From positions 7,998,001 to 8,062,000 of the forward strand of contig NC_092329.1 of assembly GCF_036785885.1 (NCBI RefSeq): 64,000 bases of DNA, in the 5' to 3' direction. The translations under genes and the position numbers were made by a program. The notes beneath the pieces are model-generated. The model had not been told where the DNA came from. It saw nothing but the letters and a program-made list of their open reading frames with translations, and searched no databases. Shown piece by piece: positions 35,642-48,452 of this stretch. Position 1 is the stretch's first letter. Each line of letters begins with the position of its first letter. Source of the stretch: Coffea arabica. Taxonomy: Eukaryota; Streptophyta; Magnoliopsida; Gentianales; Rubiaceae.

Positions 35642-38600
35642 TAGTTAGGCGGTTTCTAAAATCTCAAGCATTATTAGAAGGTGACAATTTTCAATATTTG
35701 TACATGTTTGAGGCTAAAAATCAAAGCGTCTATAATATTACCAAAAGACTCCTAAGAATAAAAGTAAAAATATTGCATCATGGTCCAAGAAAGGTCCATT
35801 ACCCAATACATTATCTTCTAATCTAATGTTTTCATTGTTTTTTTTTTTATGTGCAAATCAACTCCCAATCTGCAAGAAAAAATGCAATTGCTTTCCATCT
35901 CATTCACTGTTGTAAAATTTCGTGTTCAAGTTTTTGAAACTAGTAAATGTTGACTTGATCGCTCTCATCCAAATTTTAGATTCTTCAAGTAGTTTGTTTT
36001 TTTCTTCTTCTCATGATTTTCCAATAAACTTTGAAGATTTGACAACCATTGACACGCATTTTTTTTAAGTAGATTTAACAGTCATACAATGTGGAAATGT
36101 ATTTTGTTATTCATCTCTAAAATTCTACTTTCTGGAAAGCAAGAGATGGCAAGTATTGTTCCAAATTCTGCCTAACTTTTATCATATATAATACATAAGA
36201 TACATGTATTTATTTCAATTTATTTATTCACAATTGCTATTTGAAAAAACGAAGAAGATTTTTGTGACGTTATCTTTGGATTCTTCGCCCCTTGAAAATT
36301 GATTCAGACTTCGCCATTGTTTGATTCTCCTCCAATAATTACAACTTGACAAAAAAAATTTGCAAAAGTATGCCATGTCTTACTTAGTAAACTCCCAAGA
36401 AAAAAAAAGGACCATAGGTTGACTTTGGTTCAATTCTATAGAACTCTAATTGATTCATGAATGTTGCGCTCAATACGTATACATTTCAATTGATGCATAG
36501 ATTTTACACATTGTTGAAAAAATATAAACTAAACCATGTATGTTACGCGGCAACACGCTAATACCAATCAAAACATTTTTTGTATGATATTTCTCCTAGA
36601 TAAGAAACGGTTCATCACTATTATTTGATGATGAATAATTGATACTAGTATATCACGATAACATGTCATACGGTGAATCCTCATGTCAATGCCTTCTTAA
36701 TTCTAAGCCTTCAACCGTGCGAACTAATATCAGCATAGGAAAGATGGTCCAAACCAGATGTTTTTTCCTTTTGAAGTTACCGCCCCAGCCAAGAGTGGGC
36801 ATCTTCTGAGATTTTTTTTTTTTTGGGTAGTTGATGACACCTTCTAAGCTGTCAAGTTCATGCAAAGAAAAGTCCAAAAATGTTTTACTCTTCCTTGGCT
36901 AAAGGTGACGGAAAATTGTACCTTCCTCTCAATCACTGACCTGGCCAATCACATCGATTTGGTTTTGTTTCAACTTTTAGGGAAAACCACCAAAAAAATG
37001 TTCCTCCAATGTACTGAGTCCAATATTCTCTCTAAAGTTAAGACTCCAGATCATGGGGAGGAAGGGCCGATATGATCACACCTACTGGCTTGGGGCAGCT
37101 TGTCTTAACTCCTACTGGTCCCTTATATCAGGTACTATGGTTTTCAAGGAAACCAAAAAAAAAAAAAACAAAAAAAGTTCTATGGAATTAATAAGTGATC
37201 CATATAATTCGGCGAAATGTCTTTTCTTGAGCTATGTCCATTGTTAGAGGCTTAGAGCAATTGCTTTGCTGCTGAAAAATTCGGATGGTATAAAACAATT
37301 CGGGTTATCACCGCGACCCTGCAAGCAGTTCTTCGGCAGTTCAAATTGAATACATGATGTTTATATAGGAAATTATTTGTCCATACCAATTGAAGTAACA
37401 TAAACTGGTAGAGCACCATTTTGCCTCTTTTTTTTTTTTCCAAAGACGATAAATCACATCCTGACAATGATGGGTCAAATTCCATCAGCACAAGATTCGT
37501 CGTAATAATAGACTTTGAAACCAATAAACACGCCCATCTTAAAAATTCATTTTTATCTACGTTCAATATGTTTTTAAAACTAAATTCTGCTTAAATTTTG
37601 CAATGAAAATTACTTTTAAATTGACATTCATATTTAACTTTTGATAGGCCTAATATTCTCGTGAAGGGTAATGATTATGAATTTTTAATAATTTAGGGGG
37701 GCAATGTATGATAGAAAAGAGACTTCTAAAATTTTATAGAAGGCAAATAAGGAACAATTTTAAAAATTTCTAAACTTTTTAAGCCTAAAACATAATTTTC
37801 TCAAAATTGAGCTCCGGCGCTGCATCCTAGGGTCCGTGCCAAAAGGACAAAATATAAGATGAAAAAGGCGAAAATGTAGACAATTAACACAGGCTACAGA
37901 ACATTACTTTTTTTTTTTCGTTTTTACCTGAACAAATACATAGCATAGCTAGTTTGAGAACAAGGGTATCAAATTTTCGAGTGAATTTCAACAAAGGGGC
38001 TCATATGTTGTTCTTCTTTTTTTTTTTACTCATTAAAAAAATCTATAATCACAATGCAAAAGTAAACAAGAACATCACATAAATGAATTATCTAAAATCA
38101 GAGTTTATTTCTGAGACTTTTGGGCAATCATCAACTGATAATCGGTGAACCAGAAGAAGCTGCATTTTGTTTGCTGCTTGATTGGTTGTGAAATTTTCTC
38201 CTCTTTAATTAAAGCGAGCTAAGTCTTAACATGAGGGCTTGAACTGAGAAAGGCTCCTGGCCCGTATTTCGGAAGACAAAGCCCAGTTGGGCTTCTACAG
38301 TACTATGGTCCATACTCATTCTGGTTCGTGGACCTTACGGATTATTGGAGGAATATTGAAGATCAATTAAAGCAGGCCCAGTTTGTTCATTAACAAAAAA
38401 ATATTTTTCCTACTTAAGAGTTAAGATGATCATCTGATTGTATTATTTCTACTGATTTTTATTTTTTTTTTCAGTGGGGTATCCGGGATTCACCCCGACT
38501 AATCCCCACTGCACCCCGAAACCCCGCTCCCCAAGAGCCTCGAAGCGGTAGTGAGCAAGATTCGACCACACGACCCAGGCCCCAACTGGGATTGTCCCGA

Positions 38601-40304
38601 AGCCAGCCGATCTATGCCCAGGGGGCTTCTACTAATTAATGATGACAATCGAATTGACGAAATAACAACATCATCTCATCTTGTATCACAAATATGTTTT
38701 TTATATATTTTTAATTATAAATTTATTTTTTATATATTATATTATAAAAAAATAAAATTATAATAATTATTTTATTCAAATGCATCCAATTGATTCAGCT
38801 TTCAACGCACTCGTCCATTCATGAGTGTCAATTCAGAGCGCACACTTTCAACACTGGCAAGGAGTCAAATGTGTGCTCGTGTCCATGTGTTTATGTTTGT
38901 CGATTTGGAAGACAAAAGAATTCAATTATTGCTACGTTTTCTTTGACTGCCGGATCAAGGCTTCGCCTGTAATTATTTAATATCCTCAAAATGATTAAGG
39001 AATTTAAAGTATATAATCTTAGGCAGCCTCAGAGACAAATGAATCTAATAGGACAATTCCCTAACTCAGTGGCGAAAGCCACGTATGATTAGCCCACCTT
39101 CAAATTTAATAAAATTATATAATGGCCTTAAAAGTTTTCAAGAATTCTAGTTTTGCACCATATTTGCACCCCTTGAATTTCATAAAATTCTCTCTTTTAG
39201 TTGTATTGCCCCCCTTAAATTTAAGAAATTCCTTTCTCTATATGGATTATCCTTTGAGCTTTTATATTTCTACATTTAACTCCTAAACAAGTAAAATATT
39301 TTATTGATTACCTCTAACAAAAATCTTGGATTTATTTCATATTAAACATTAACGACGCTCTAATAGGAGAAAATAATTTAGTTTTTTAAATCCAAAAACA
39401 TAATATATTTCTTAAATAATTCTAAGAGTACGTTTTATACAAAAATCGACCGTTGCACCCTCTCATCATAGTATGATTCTTAACTCCATCACTGCCCTAA
39501 CTCATTGCCTCTTTTCATTCTTTTTTTTTTTTGTCATTCGTCACTATTTTATTTATATCCTACTTTATTCTAATCTATTTGTCGCTATTGCCTCTTTTCA
39601 TTCTGATATACACAAAATCTGCATTCAAGACTAAAAGAAACTTATTGGGAATAATTATGCACAATCTCCCCCCCACTAAAGCTCTCTACCTTTTCGATCC
39701 TCATTTTTATATTTTATTTTTTTTATTTTTACCTATCAATTTCAACAACTATAATACATATTTGGAAATCTCATGCAGGTACTAAAATAGAGCCTTATCC
39801 AACAAATAAAGGGAGAAAAAGGGAAATTGGAATGATGCTCCAATTCTTCCATCCATGGTGGGGTTTTATTTATTTCGAAGTCCAGCAAACCGGAATCGGA
39901 ATGCCCAATTCCCATGGTCATCATCTAATCTAGTAGTATGTTTGCTTCCCCAGTTGATCAAGAGACCCGTCAAAGATGATCGCAGAAATTCTGCCCCAAT
40001 TGTGACGTCAAGTGACCAATTTGCATTGATGTGTGGATTCTAATTATCCAACTGCAGTGACACGGACAATCGAAAGATACTCAATGACAACTGAGACACA
40101 CTGAATAATCCTTATATTTGACCCACAAACAAACGGAAAGTTCTTTTCCTTTTTATATGGGCCAGAATCCCTCTTGACATCCTTACTATTTGCTGAAAAG
40201 AAAATCATATACAGCGACCTCCTTCTTGGCAGTACATATTCTTATTTTCGTGCGCCACCATCCCAACTTCAATGTCGTAATTGACTAATCAAATATTATT
40301 AATG
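35642..40304. other. AT-rich intergenic region
   Basis: About 4.7 kb without a supportable gene. It contains long A/T runs and a GC-rich patch (about 38475-38630, GGGGTATCCGGGATTCACCC and similar). That patch looks like part of a dispersed repeat, but I cannot class it. Confidence 0.5.
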
Positions 40305-40450
40305 AGTTTGTTTGGATAGGAGCGTATCTGGATGATTTATTTGAGATAATTACTGTAGTACTTTTTGTAATGTAATGTATGTGAGATAAAAAGATGATTG
40401 AAATTTACGAAACAAATTATTTTATTTCAAAGCATCTCAATCCAAATACA
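40305..40450. mobile_element. TTTGGAT-type MITE copy
   Basis: Starts near GAGTTTGTTTGGATAGG and ends near CAATCCAAATACAC, with the shared core ATTACTGTAGTACTTTTTGT and TATGTGAGATAAAAA. Ends are not exact. Confidence 0.5.
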
Positions 40451-40887
40451 CTTTTTATTATGTTTTACTCAAGAAATTCTTGGCGTCCATAAACCATAAT
40501 ACATGCCAGTAATAATAATAATAATAATAAATCCACGTGCTCGTTCATTATCGTTTTACACCTTTAAAAAAATGATTAACATTTTATGTACTAACAGTGT
40601 GATAATTTTTTTTTTATACTAATACTTATAGATGCATATCACATGTATATGACTTAAATTTCAAAATTAAATTCGTATTATGTGATATAATCTAAATCTG
40701 CTAATGTTAAAAAAAATTTACATTAATAGTGTTTAAAAGACTCCCTTGAAAAAGAATGACGCGGTTGATGAAATACATGATTTATTCATTCATCATTAAC
40801 ACAAAGGAGACGTCCGTAGATGCTAAAAACGCTTCTTTATTTTGGGCTACAATGGTAAGCTAGACGGAACCTTGTGCTGCTCAAAAA

Positions 40888-41368
40888 GGGAAAATCGTTC
40901 AAAACGTCCATCACATTTTATAAAATGACTTTTTTCGTCCCTTACTTATCAAAGTGTACTTTTACGTCCCTTACAAATTCACATTTGTCAAATTTGGTCC
41001 CTATCTAGGTTTCCGATTAGTTTTTGGCCGGAATTCATCACATGCCTTGCATGCAATCATTTTTTAGGGGCAAAATTGTCAAATTAAAATTTATATAATC
41101 TATCTATAGTCCCTTACATTTCACAAAATAAATCGTTTTGTCTCTTACATTTCACAAAATAAATTTTTTCATCCCTCAAATTTCTCAAAATGAATTTTTT
41201 TATCTCTCATTGACCACGTGTACGAATAGTTTTTATTTTTTTAAATTCATGAATATATCTATTTGATTTCATCTAAACAGTACAAATAATATGTAATATA
41301 TCTCTATTTGATTTCACCTAAACAGATCGATATATACATGGGTTTAAATCTTATAATTTTGTTTTTAA

Positions 41369-41404
<36 letters not shown>

Positions 41405-42260
41405 TTTACCATGTGAATCTATTCAATATTTGTAGTCTTTTCTATTTTAGTAATAATTCATTTATTGAGTTGTTTAATAAGAGTATCTAATTAATCGATG
41501 TTAATTCGAATTCTATAGTCATGCTAACAAATTGCTGTTTAAATCTGAAATTTTTACTCGCTACCTTTAAGACCAACAGTTGAATTTCTTACCTTATGAT
41601 TATTTTAAAATTTGAAAGTGTCAATTACTTACTTCTTTTTGTCATACTTTTCCTTTGTTTATTTTTTCTGTCTAAATTTAATTCGATATAAATACTTGAT
41701 AATGTTTAGAATTAAATGTCTTCTTTGTTTTCAATTTTCGAGTAAAAGGAATGAACATGAGTGAAAAACTAACAATTTTTTTGAAACCCCGGTATATATC
41801 TTTTTTAATTTCACATAAACAGTATGTTTAGGCGAAAATTAAATAGAGATATATTATATGCTATTCGTATTGTCCAAGTGAGATCAAATAGATATATAAA
41901 TTAGTTTTAAAAAAAAATTATTCATACACATGAACAATGAAAAATGAAAAAAATTATTTTATAAAATATGAGGGATGAAAAAATTCATTTTGTGAAATGT
42001 GAGGGACGAAACAATTCATTTTGTGAAATGTGAGAGACTATGGATTGAATTATGTAAATTTTGATTTGACAATTTTGCCCTTAAAAAATGATCACGTGCA
42101 AGGCACGTGGTGGAATCCGACAAAAAATTAGTCGAAAATCTAGATAGGGACTAAATTTAATCAATATGAATTTGTAAGGGACGTAAAAGTACACTTTTAA
42201 AAGTAAGGGATGAAAAAAGTCATTTTACAAAATGTGATGGACGTTTTGAACGATTTTCCC
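40888..42260. mobile_element. long-inverted-repeat element, 1373 bp (MULE-type MITE)
   Basis: Begins GGGAAAATCGTTCAAAACGT and ends with its inverse. The two arms match for at least 290 bp with roughly 85-90% identity and shorter matches further in. Flanks GCTCAAAAA (40879-40887) and ACTCAAAAA (42261-42269) fit a 9-bp duplication with one change. The interior is AT-rich with a (TA)n run at about 41370-41401 and no coding sequence. A 9-bp duplication suggests Mutator mobilisation. Confidence 0.75.
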
Positions 42261-42269
42261 ACTCAAAAA

Positions 42270-43086
42270 TGATTAATGCTTTTGGTAAGATATTGGTGAC
42301 TAGCTCATGTGAAGAATTGAATGGAGTCAAAATTGTGTTGTTTGGATTTGGTTAGGTTTCTTTAATGATCTTAAATTTTGTATTAAAGGCTTGAATTGAT
42401 TAGTGTACTAGACAAATTTTTGTCTAATACCATTGAGTTGAAATCTTTTTTGCGTGTTGCAAAAAGAAAAAAATAAGGAACTTGAAATTTGTTTTAGTAA
42501 ATTAAGCTGAAGAACTTTCATTTCTGTGTGTAGACGTCGAATTTAGTTTCTAGATCAAAACTCAACTCCATAAATTATGTTAACAAACACTAAGCTCGAT
42601 TCAAGTTAATATGATTAGCTACTAATCAAATTTTTCAAAAAAAATTAATTTACTCGAAGTATTGGTTGTATTGAGTAGCTCTTTAAACATTTTTTTTTTT
42701 TTGGTAATGGGTAGTGACACAATAATTTAGATAAGGTATACATATTTACATCAAGATTAGTCCAACCATTTCAACAACAACAATTCATGGGGGCAAATGT
42801 TAAACCAAAATCTTCCACACTCTATTCTTCACGTTTACCTACTTTCTAACAAAAAAGATAGTCAAGAAAAAAAACTCATAACTCCACTCCTCGACTCACC
42901 CAACAAAAAAAAAAAAAAAAAAAAAAATCTTTCCAAGATCAGAAAGAGAAATTAAAATAGGATTAGAAATTATTTGAAATAATTACTGTAACACTTTTAT
43001 GATATAATGTGTGTGAGATAAAAAATATATTTATAATATAAGTAAATAATTTTTGATCAAATAATAACTATTCAAACACAATGACA
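42270..43086. other. intergenic with a partial MITE
   Basis: No gene. A half-copy of the TTTGGAT-type MITE lies at about 42957-43078 (ATTACTGTAACACTTTTATG, GTGTGAGATAAAAA). Confidence 0.45.
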
Positions 43087-43256
43087 GGGTTTGTTTGGAT
43101 TGTGAATTATTAGAGATATTTTTACTGTAGCACTTTTTGTGATGTGATGTATGTGAGATAAAAAGGTAATTGGGAAGATAAAAAGGTGCGTTGGAAATTG
43201 TAATGATGATGTAAGCAAATATATTTTGACAAATAAACCGCAATCCAAACAAACCC
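43087..43256. mobile_element. TTTGGAT-type MITE, 170 bp, PIF/Harbinger-like
   Basis: Perfect 16-bp inverted ends (GGGTTTGTTTGGATTG / CAATCCAAACAAACCC) and a 3-bp direct duplication ACA. The 3-bp target site fits Tourist/PIF-Harbinger. Confidence 0.7.
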
Positions 43257-44567
43257 ACAGTTTGTTGGTTTCGAGGCCCCCCAACCAATAATGGACAACC
43301 AAACCTTTAAGACCAAACAAAAAAATTGGGTAGGGCGTGTAACACTAAAATAGTACTGTATTCAATTTGCATTAGGTCTGGATAAAGGAAGAATAAAACA
43401 TATATTACTAATAGTAGTAGTGGTCAAATCTCAACTTCCCACAACTCTGATCCCTCATTAATTGAATCGGAGTACGTACAATTACAAAAAGATGCTTTAA
43501 TTAAATATAACTAAAATGAGAATTAAAGAAAAGACGTGAGAGACGAGGATTGAATTGATTCAGGAATGGTGCCAGAAGAGCCAAAACAGACCAGACCACA
43601 CGCTTCCCACCGCCACGTGTCAATTGCTTTCAGTGTTGGCTTCGACGGGGCCCACGCACCCGCACACAGTCACACACTCCCACGTACAGAATAAAATTTG
43701 GTCAGTCAAACCTTTTGACTGGAACACCACAATCCCTAACTCCCTAGTCCCTCCCCCCAACAAAAAAAAAAACAAAAAAAGTCCCAAATCGAGGCATAGT
43801 ATATATATTTTTTTTTGCTCTAATAAATTATAGTAGTACTAGTAGATAATAAAAGTGATAATTTTGTTTAGTAGAAAATTAAACAAAACTGAAAACGGCA
43901 TGCCAATGGTGTAGTTTCATAGTCTGTGGCTATGGTCAAACGCTTTGACCGGTCAATCCGCTGAGCTGGCACTTTAGCAAAGGTACACTCCCCAACACTG
44001 TACGGGACCCACAGGATGTGGCCTCCACCTTCCACCATTTGTTTTTCTTTTTGTGAATTGGTTAGCTACCCATGTTTAGTTTTAAATTTTTTTTTTATTA
44101 ATTCTGGTGTATATTTTGTCATTAGATACCATTCAATTTGATTGAGATTTGAAACTACTAAAGTTATCGTAAAAGATTACTACTCACAACCAGGTAATTG
44201 ATGTATACTATGCATCTTTACTAGTAGCTAATATTTAACAGACTAACAAAGCAATTTACCCGATATTTGCAAAATACTCAATTATTTGCGGGTATCATGA
44301 ACATATTTTTTAATTAATTTTTTTTATTTCACATACATGACATTAAAAAAACAAGCACTGCATTAATTATTCCAAATTAAATTTTAAATAATCTCTTATC
44401 TAAACACACACAATTTTTTCGAGACTACATCAATTTGAGTTTAGTCCCAAAACTAGTTTTTCTTTTTCAAAAAATTTTGTTGATATTATTATTTTTTTTG
44501 TTAAGTAACTCGAAAACTTGGTTTGACATGCATTTTCTTCTATTTGGGTAAGATTTCATTTGCAACA
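43257..44567. other. intergenic with cis-element-like clusters
   Basis: No gene. A GC-richer stretch (about 43600-43690) contains CCACGTGTC (G-box type). A perfect palindromic double W-box TTGACCGGTCAA lies at about 43944-43955. No adjacent coding sequence. Confidence 0.4.
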
Positions 44568-44715
44568 AAAATTTGTTTGGATTGTATTTTTCTGAACTTT
44601 TTGTAGAAAAAATACTATAGCGATTTGATATATATGAGGTAAAAAGGTGATTGAAAAATGTGTCCACAGAAAACATAACAATTTTTTTTAAAAAAAGAGG
44701 CAATCCAAACGCACC
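44568..44715. mobile_element. TTTGGAT-type MITE copy
   Basis: TTTGTTTGGATTG at the left and GCAATCCAAACGCACC at the right, with the GCGATTTGATATATATGAGG core. Target duplication not clear. Confidence 0.55.
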
Positions 44716-45096
44716 GTAAGACTTTAAGTGGATTAACCACTAGCTTTCTTTGAAAATGCAAAAGACACTCCATTGGCTTCTCTCGTCAAGCATATTATTG
44801 CATTTACATTCCATGAGTATTTTTTTTGTTCATTTTTTTTTATGGAGGAATGGATTCAAGAAAGTGAATTGCATTCAAGATACAAAAGTACTATTTATTC
44901 TTTTAGAGGGACCATAACTGAACGAATACGATTGAAACAAAAAAATCTAAAAGCAAAGCATTTCAAAATTTTGAGGAGGTCCCTCCATGTGTCTTCCCTG
45001 ATAAATGACTGTTTCCTATGAAATGCAGAATATTTATTTTTCAAAACATCGTTGTCAAAAATAGGAAGGGCAAATTGATGGTACTTTTTGTTATTG

Positions 45097-45100
<4 letters not shown>

Positions 45101-45135
<35 letters not shown>
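45101..45135. repeat. (TA)n microsatellite
   Basis: About 17 TA units. Confidence 0.85.
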
Positions 45136-45138
<3 letters not shown>

Positions 45139-45321
45139 AGCCTTGTAAAACAGATAAGCATATCTTTAAAGTATTTGCTCACTTCGAAAGCTTCCAAATG
45201 GAAAATGCTAAAGGTACTACTGTTTACTGTAAAGCCTTTCCAACGTATTGAAAAACAAGTGGAATACAGTAGTAGAAGACAGCCCCCTGTTTTAAAAAAT
45301 TAAAAAGCAGTAAAAGACTAA

Positions 45322-45468
45322 GGTCCCGTTTGGATTGCATTTTCCGTCATTTTTCATGGAAAAATTACTGTAGCGATTTGATGTATGTGAGGAAAAAAGG
45401 TAATAGGGAAATGTGTTCACGGAAAATGACGAAATTTTTCTACGGAAAACAGCAATCCAAGCAAGGCC
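45322..45468. mobile_element. TTTGGAT-type MITE, 147 bp, PIF/Harbinger-like
   Basis: Left end GGTCCCGTTTGGATTGC, right end GCAATCCAAGCAAGGCC, with target duplication TAA (45319-45321 and 45469-45471). Same length as the copy at 60850-60996, with the shared core TTACTGTAGCGATTTGATGT. Confidence 0.82.
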
Positions 45469-45471
45469 TAA

Positions 45472-47105
45472 ACGTCCTAGCATAAAAAAGGAGATGAAGA
45501 CCGGATGTCAAAACATATTTGAAATGACAGTTCTAATTTTTTATTCTTTATTTTTACAAATACAAATGAAAACAGCACGAAGAAAATGCTAAATGATGGC
45601 TTAGCAAAATGGACAAATTAAAAGGGGAATAATAACCAATTTCCCTCACTGAATTTTGTGAACTTAGCAAAATTTTTTCATACATTATTATTAATGTAAA
45701 AAAAATTTAGTGTAAAAAAATTTATACTAATAATGTATAAAAAGTTAATCCTCAAAATTAATGTTAATTAAAATGGGAATAATAAGAGAAAGGAAGAGAT
45801 GTACCAGAAAAAAAAAAAAAAAAGAAGAGATGAATGGTAAATCAAAGGAATGGACCCCATCCGTTTCATCCCATAAGTTGACCATCTGACCAAAATGACG
45901 TTGCGTCTTTTTGGGGCTCCGATTATCCGTGAGTTTCAAGGTTTCCTCCCCTCTTGAAAAAAAGCAGCTACTTTTATCCTAAACTCTCAAAAAATCACCC
46001 CTACACTACTTATTTTATCCCAAAATGTGAAAAATAGGAATTCTTAAAATAAAAAAAAAACCGGATATCTCGGTGACTTTGGAGTGCGCGCTCTAGTGCA
46101 CGTGTGGTGCTCAAGCCCCAAGAGTCAAAGTTACCTCCTATAACCCGTATCCTTCCGGTAATCCATCTTTACATTTAATAACCTTTCACACAGTAGAGTA
46201 AAATAATAGAGTACTACACAGAGTACTTAGAAATAATAAAAAAAAAAAATTGCTTCAACAAAAAAGAGAAAATTTTATAGGTTTTTTTTTTCTTTAGCAC
46301 CTGCCCCATGACCCATAAGCAGAGAGCAGTAGACGAGGAGGGTCATGTACAGAGAAGATTGCTTTTTCTCTGTCTGGTTATCTCTCTCTCTCTCTCTCTC
46401 TCTAATTTTCTCTCTCTAGAAATTGGTAAGATTTCTGAGTTCTACTCCTGGTTCATCATTTACATTGTCTATCTTGATTTAAATCTTGAGGGAATAAGTA
46501 AAAGCTGGGATTTTTCTTCATTTTTAGTGTACTGAGATTTAGTGGGAACTGTTTGATTTTTTTTGCTTTGTTTTTGGGGTACTGATTACCTTTTTTTCTG
46601 ATCTGGGTTGTTGAATGATTTCAATCTTTTTGAGCTTGAAGAGGGTAAGTGTAGCTAAAAGGGGAGTAACTAGAGCATTGGTATTAGGGAAGGGGGATTA
46701 TTGCACATTTTATTTGTCATCATTTTCATCATCAAAAATCATACAAGTAGTGTTTGTTAATATTTGATGATGATAATGATGGTGAAAATGAAGTATAGGG
46801 CTTTTTTGACCAGAGTAAAAGAGTTCAGATAAAGCACAAGGAAAAGAAAAGATGTCCCCTTTGATACCAATTCTTGATTGTTTTGGTCAATAAGGAAGGG
46901 AGAGAGGAAAAAAGAAAAGGAGTGTAAAACTCTTTGCTACTTTCTTTATCTTCTCTCTTTTTTCATCCACACGCTTCATCTCTCATTCTTGGTCTTCAGA
47001 TGTGATGTTCCTTGAACAACAACACAGCCTCTTGGTAAAAAGGGTTTCTGTATTTAAGTGATTTTAATAGGTGTGTTTTTTCGGGTGCAAAAGGGGGTTG
47101 TGAAG
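45472..47105 (+). other. upstream region and 5' leader of the U-box gene
   Basis: No coding gene. A (CT)n leader-like run at about 46381-46403 is followed by a donor (TTG|GTAAG, 46426). An acceptor (TTCAG at 46999) suggests a 5' UTR intron of about 570 bases. Between it and the main ATG there is a short upstream frame (ATG 47004, about 18 codons, starting MFLEQQHSLL). No TATA box can be chosen with confidence. Confidence 0.45.
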
Positions 47106-48452
47106 ATGCCTATGTACCAGCCATCTAGTAGGGGGAGGGAGGGGTTTGAGGTGAGTGGGGGTGGGCAGGTATTGGATCTGGAAACTGCAGTCAAAGATGG
47201 GATCTTGGGTGGTGGTGGTGGGGTGGTTCATAGTTGTGCTACTGGGGAAAAATTTGATCTGAAGAAGATGATTGAGGAGCTGGATTCAATTGAAATTCCA
47301 TCAGTTTTCATTTGTCCCATCTCTCTAGAGCCAATGCAAGATCCTGTGACCCTTTGCACAGGGCAAACTTATGAGAGATCCAACATCCTCAAGTGGTTCT
47401 CTTTGGGGCACTTCACTTGCCCCACCACAATGCAGGAGCTTTGGGATGACTCAATAACCCCAAATAGTACCCTTTACCAGCTCATTTACAGCTGGTTTAC
47501 TCAGAAGTACCTTGCTATGAAGAAGAGGTCTGAGGATGTGCAAGGAAGGGCTTTGGAGCTCTTGGAGACTCTGAAGAAAGTTAAAGGTCAAGCTAGAGTT
47601 CAAGCTTTGAAAGAGTTGAGGCAAGTTGTTTCTGCTCATGATTCAGCCAAGAAAACAGTTGTGGATAATGGTGGGGTTGCTCTGCTTTCTTCACTATTAG
47701 GCCCTTTTACCACACATGCTGTTGGGTCAGAGGCGATTGGGATTTTGGTGAATTTGGATTTTAGTTCAGATGCGAAGACGAACTTGAGACAACCAGCTAA
47801 GGTTTCGTTAATGGTAGACATATTGAATGAGGGTTCGATTGATACGAAAATCAATTGCACTAAATTGATTGAAACACTGATCGACGGGGAGGATTTTGAG
47901 TCCGAAATCGTGTCAAGCTTGAGTCTTTTGGTGGGAGTACTTAGATTAGTTAAGGATAAGAGACATCCGAATGGGGTGTTGGCTGGCCTTAGATTGCTGA
48001 AAATGATTTGCTCACATGAATCCGTGAGGAACTCGGTGGTAAGCATTGGGGCTGTTCCTCAATTGGTGGAGTTGTTACCCACTTTGAATCCCGAGTGCTT
48101 AGAATTGGCACTCTATGTTCTCGAAGCGTTATGTACCCTTCCAGAGGGTGGTCTGGCTCTAAAGAATTGTCCTAGTGCTATCCCCGCCATTGTGAAGCTA
48201 TTGATGAAGGTGTCAGAGAGCTGTACTCACTTTGCCTTGTCGATTTTGTGGGCAGTTTGCAAGCTTGCTCCAGAGGAATGTGCTGCACTTGCTGTTGATG
48301 CAGGTCTAGCGGCAAAGTTGCTTCTTGTCATTCAGAGCGGTTGCAATCCAGTTCTGAAGCAACGCTCGGCAGAGCTCTTGAAGCTATGTAGTCTAAATTA
48401 TACAGCTACCCTTTTCATTTCAAAATGTAAACTTACAAGAACAATACAATGA
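47106..48452 (+). CDS. U-box/ARM E3 ubiquitin ligase, PUB30/31-like, 448 aa
   Basis: Intronless coding region. The start MPMYQPSSRG is chosen because it matches the N-terminus typical of this subgroup; upstream in-frame sequence lacks another good ATG. The U-box is at residues 65-138 (VFICPISLEPMQDPVTLCTG, then TYERSNILKWF, TCPTTMQEL, STLYQLIYSWF) and would recruit an E2 enzyme. From about 150 to 440 are Armadillo-type helical repeats (for example VVDNGGVALLSSLLG, VVSIGAVPQLVELLPTLNPE) that bind substrates. A Gly-rich linker (GGGGGVV) precedes the U-box. Length and architecture fit PUB30/31, which in Arabidopsis act in stress responses. Targets here are unknown. The gene may be controlled by a leader intron and a short upstream frame. 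Confidence 0.93.
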   Translation: MPMYQPSSRGREGFEVSGGGQVLDLETAVKDGILGGGGGVVHSCATGEKFDLKKMIEELDSIEIPSVFICPISLEPMQDPVTLCTGQTYERSNILKWFSLGHFTCPTTMQELWDDSITPNSTLYQLIYSWFTQKYLAMKKRSEDVQGRALELLETLKKVKGQARVQALKELRQVVSAHDSAKKTVVDNGGVALLSSLLGPFTTHAVGSEAIGILVNLDFSSDAKTNLRQPAKVSLMVDILNEGSIDTKINCTKLIETLIDGEDFESEIVSSLSLLVGVLRLVKDKRHPNGVLAGLRLLKMICSHESVRNSVVSIGAVPQLVELLPTLNPECLELALYVLEALCTLPEGGLALKNCPSAIPAIVKLLMKVSESCTHFALSILWAVCKLAPEECAALAVDAGLAAKLLLVIQSGCNPVLKQRSAELLKLCSLNYTATLFISKCKLTRTIQ

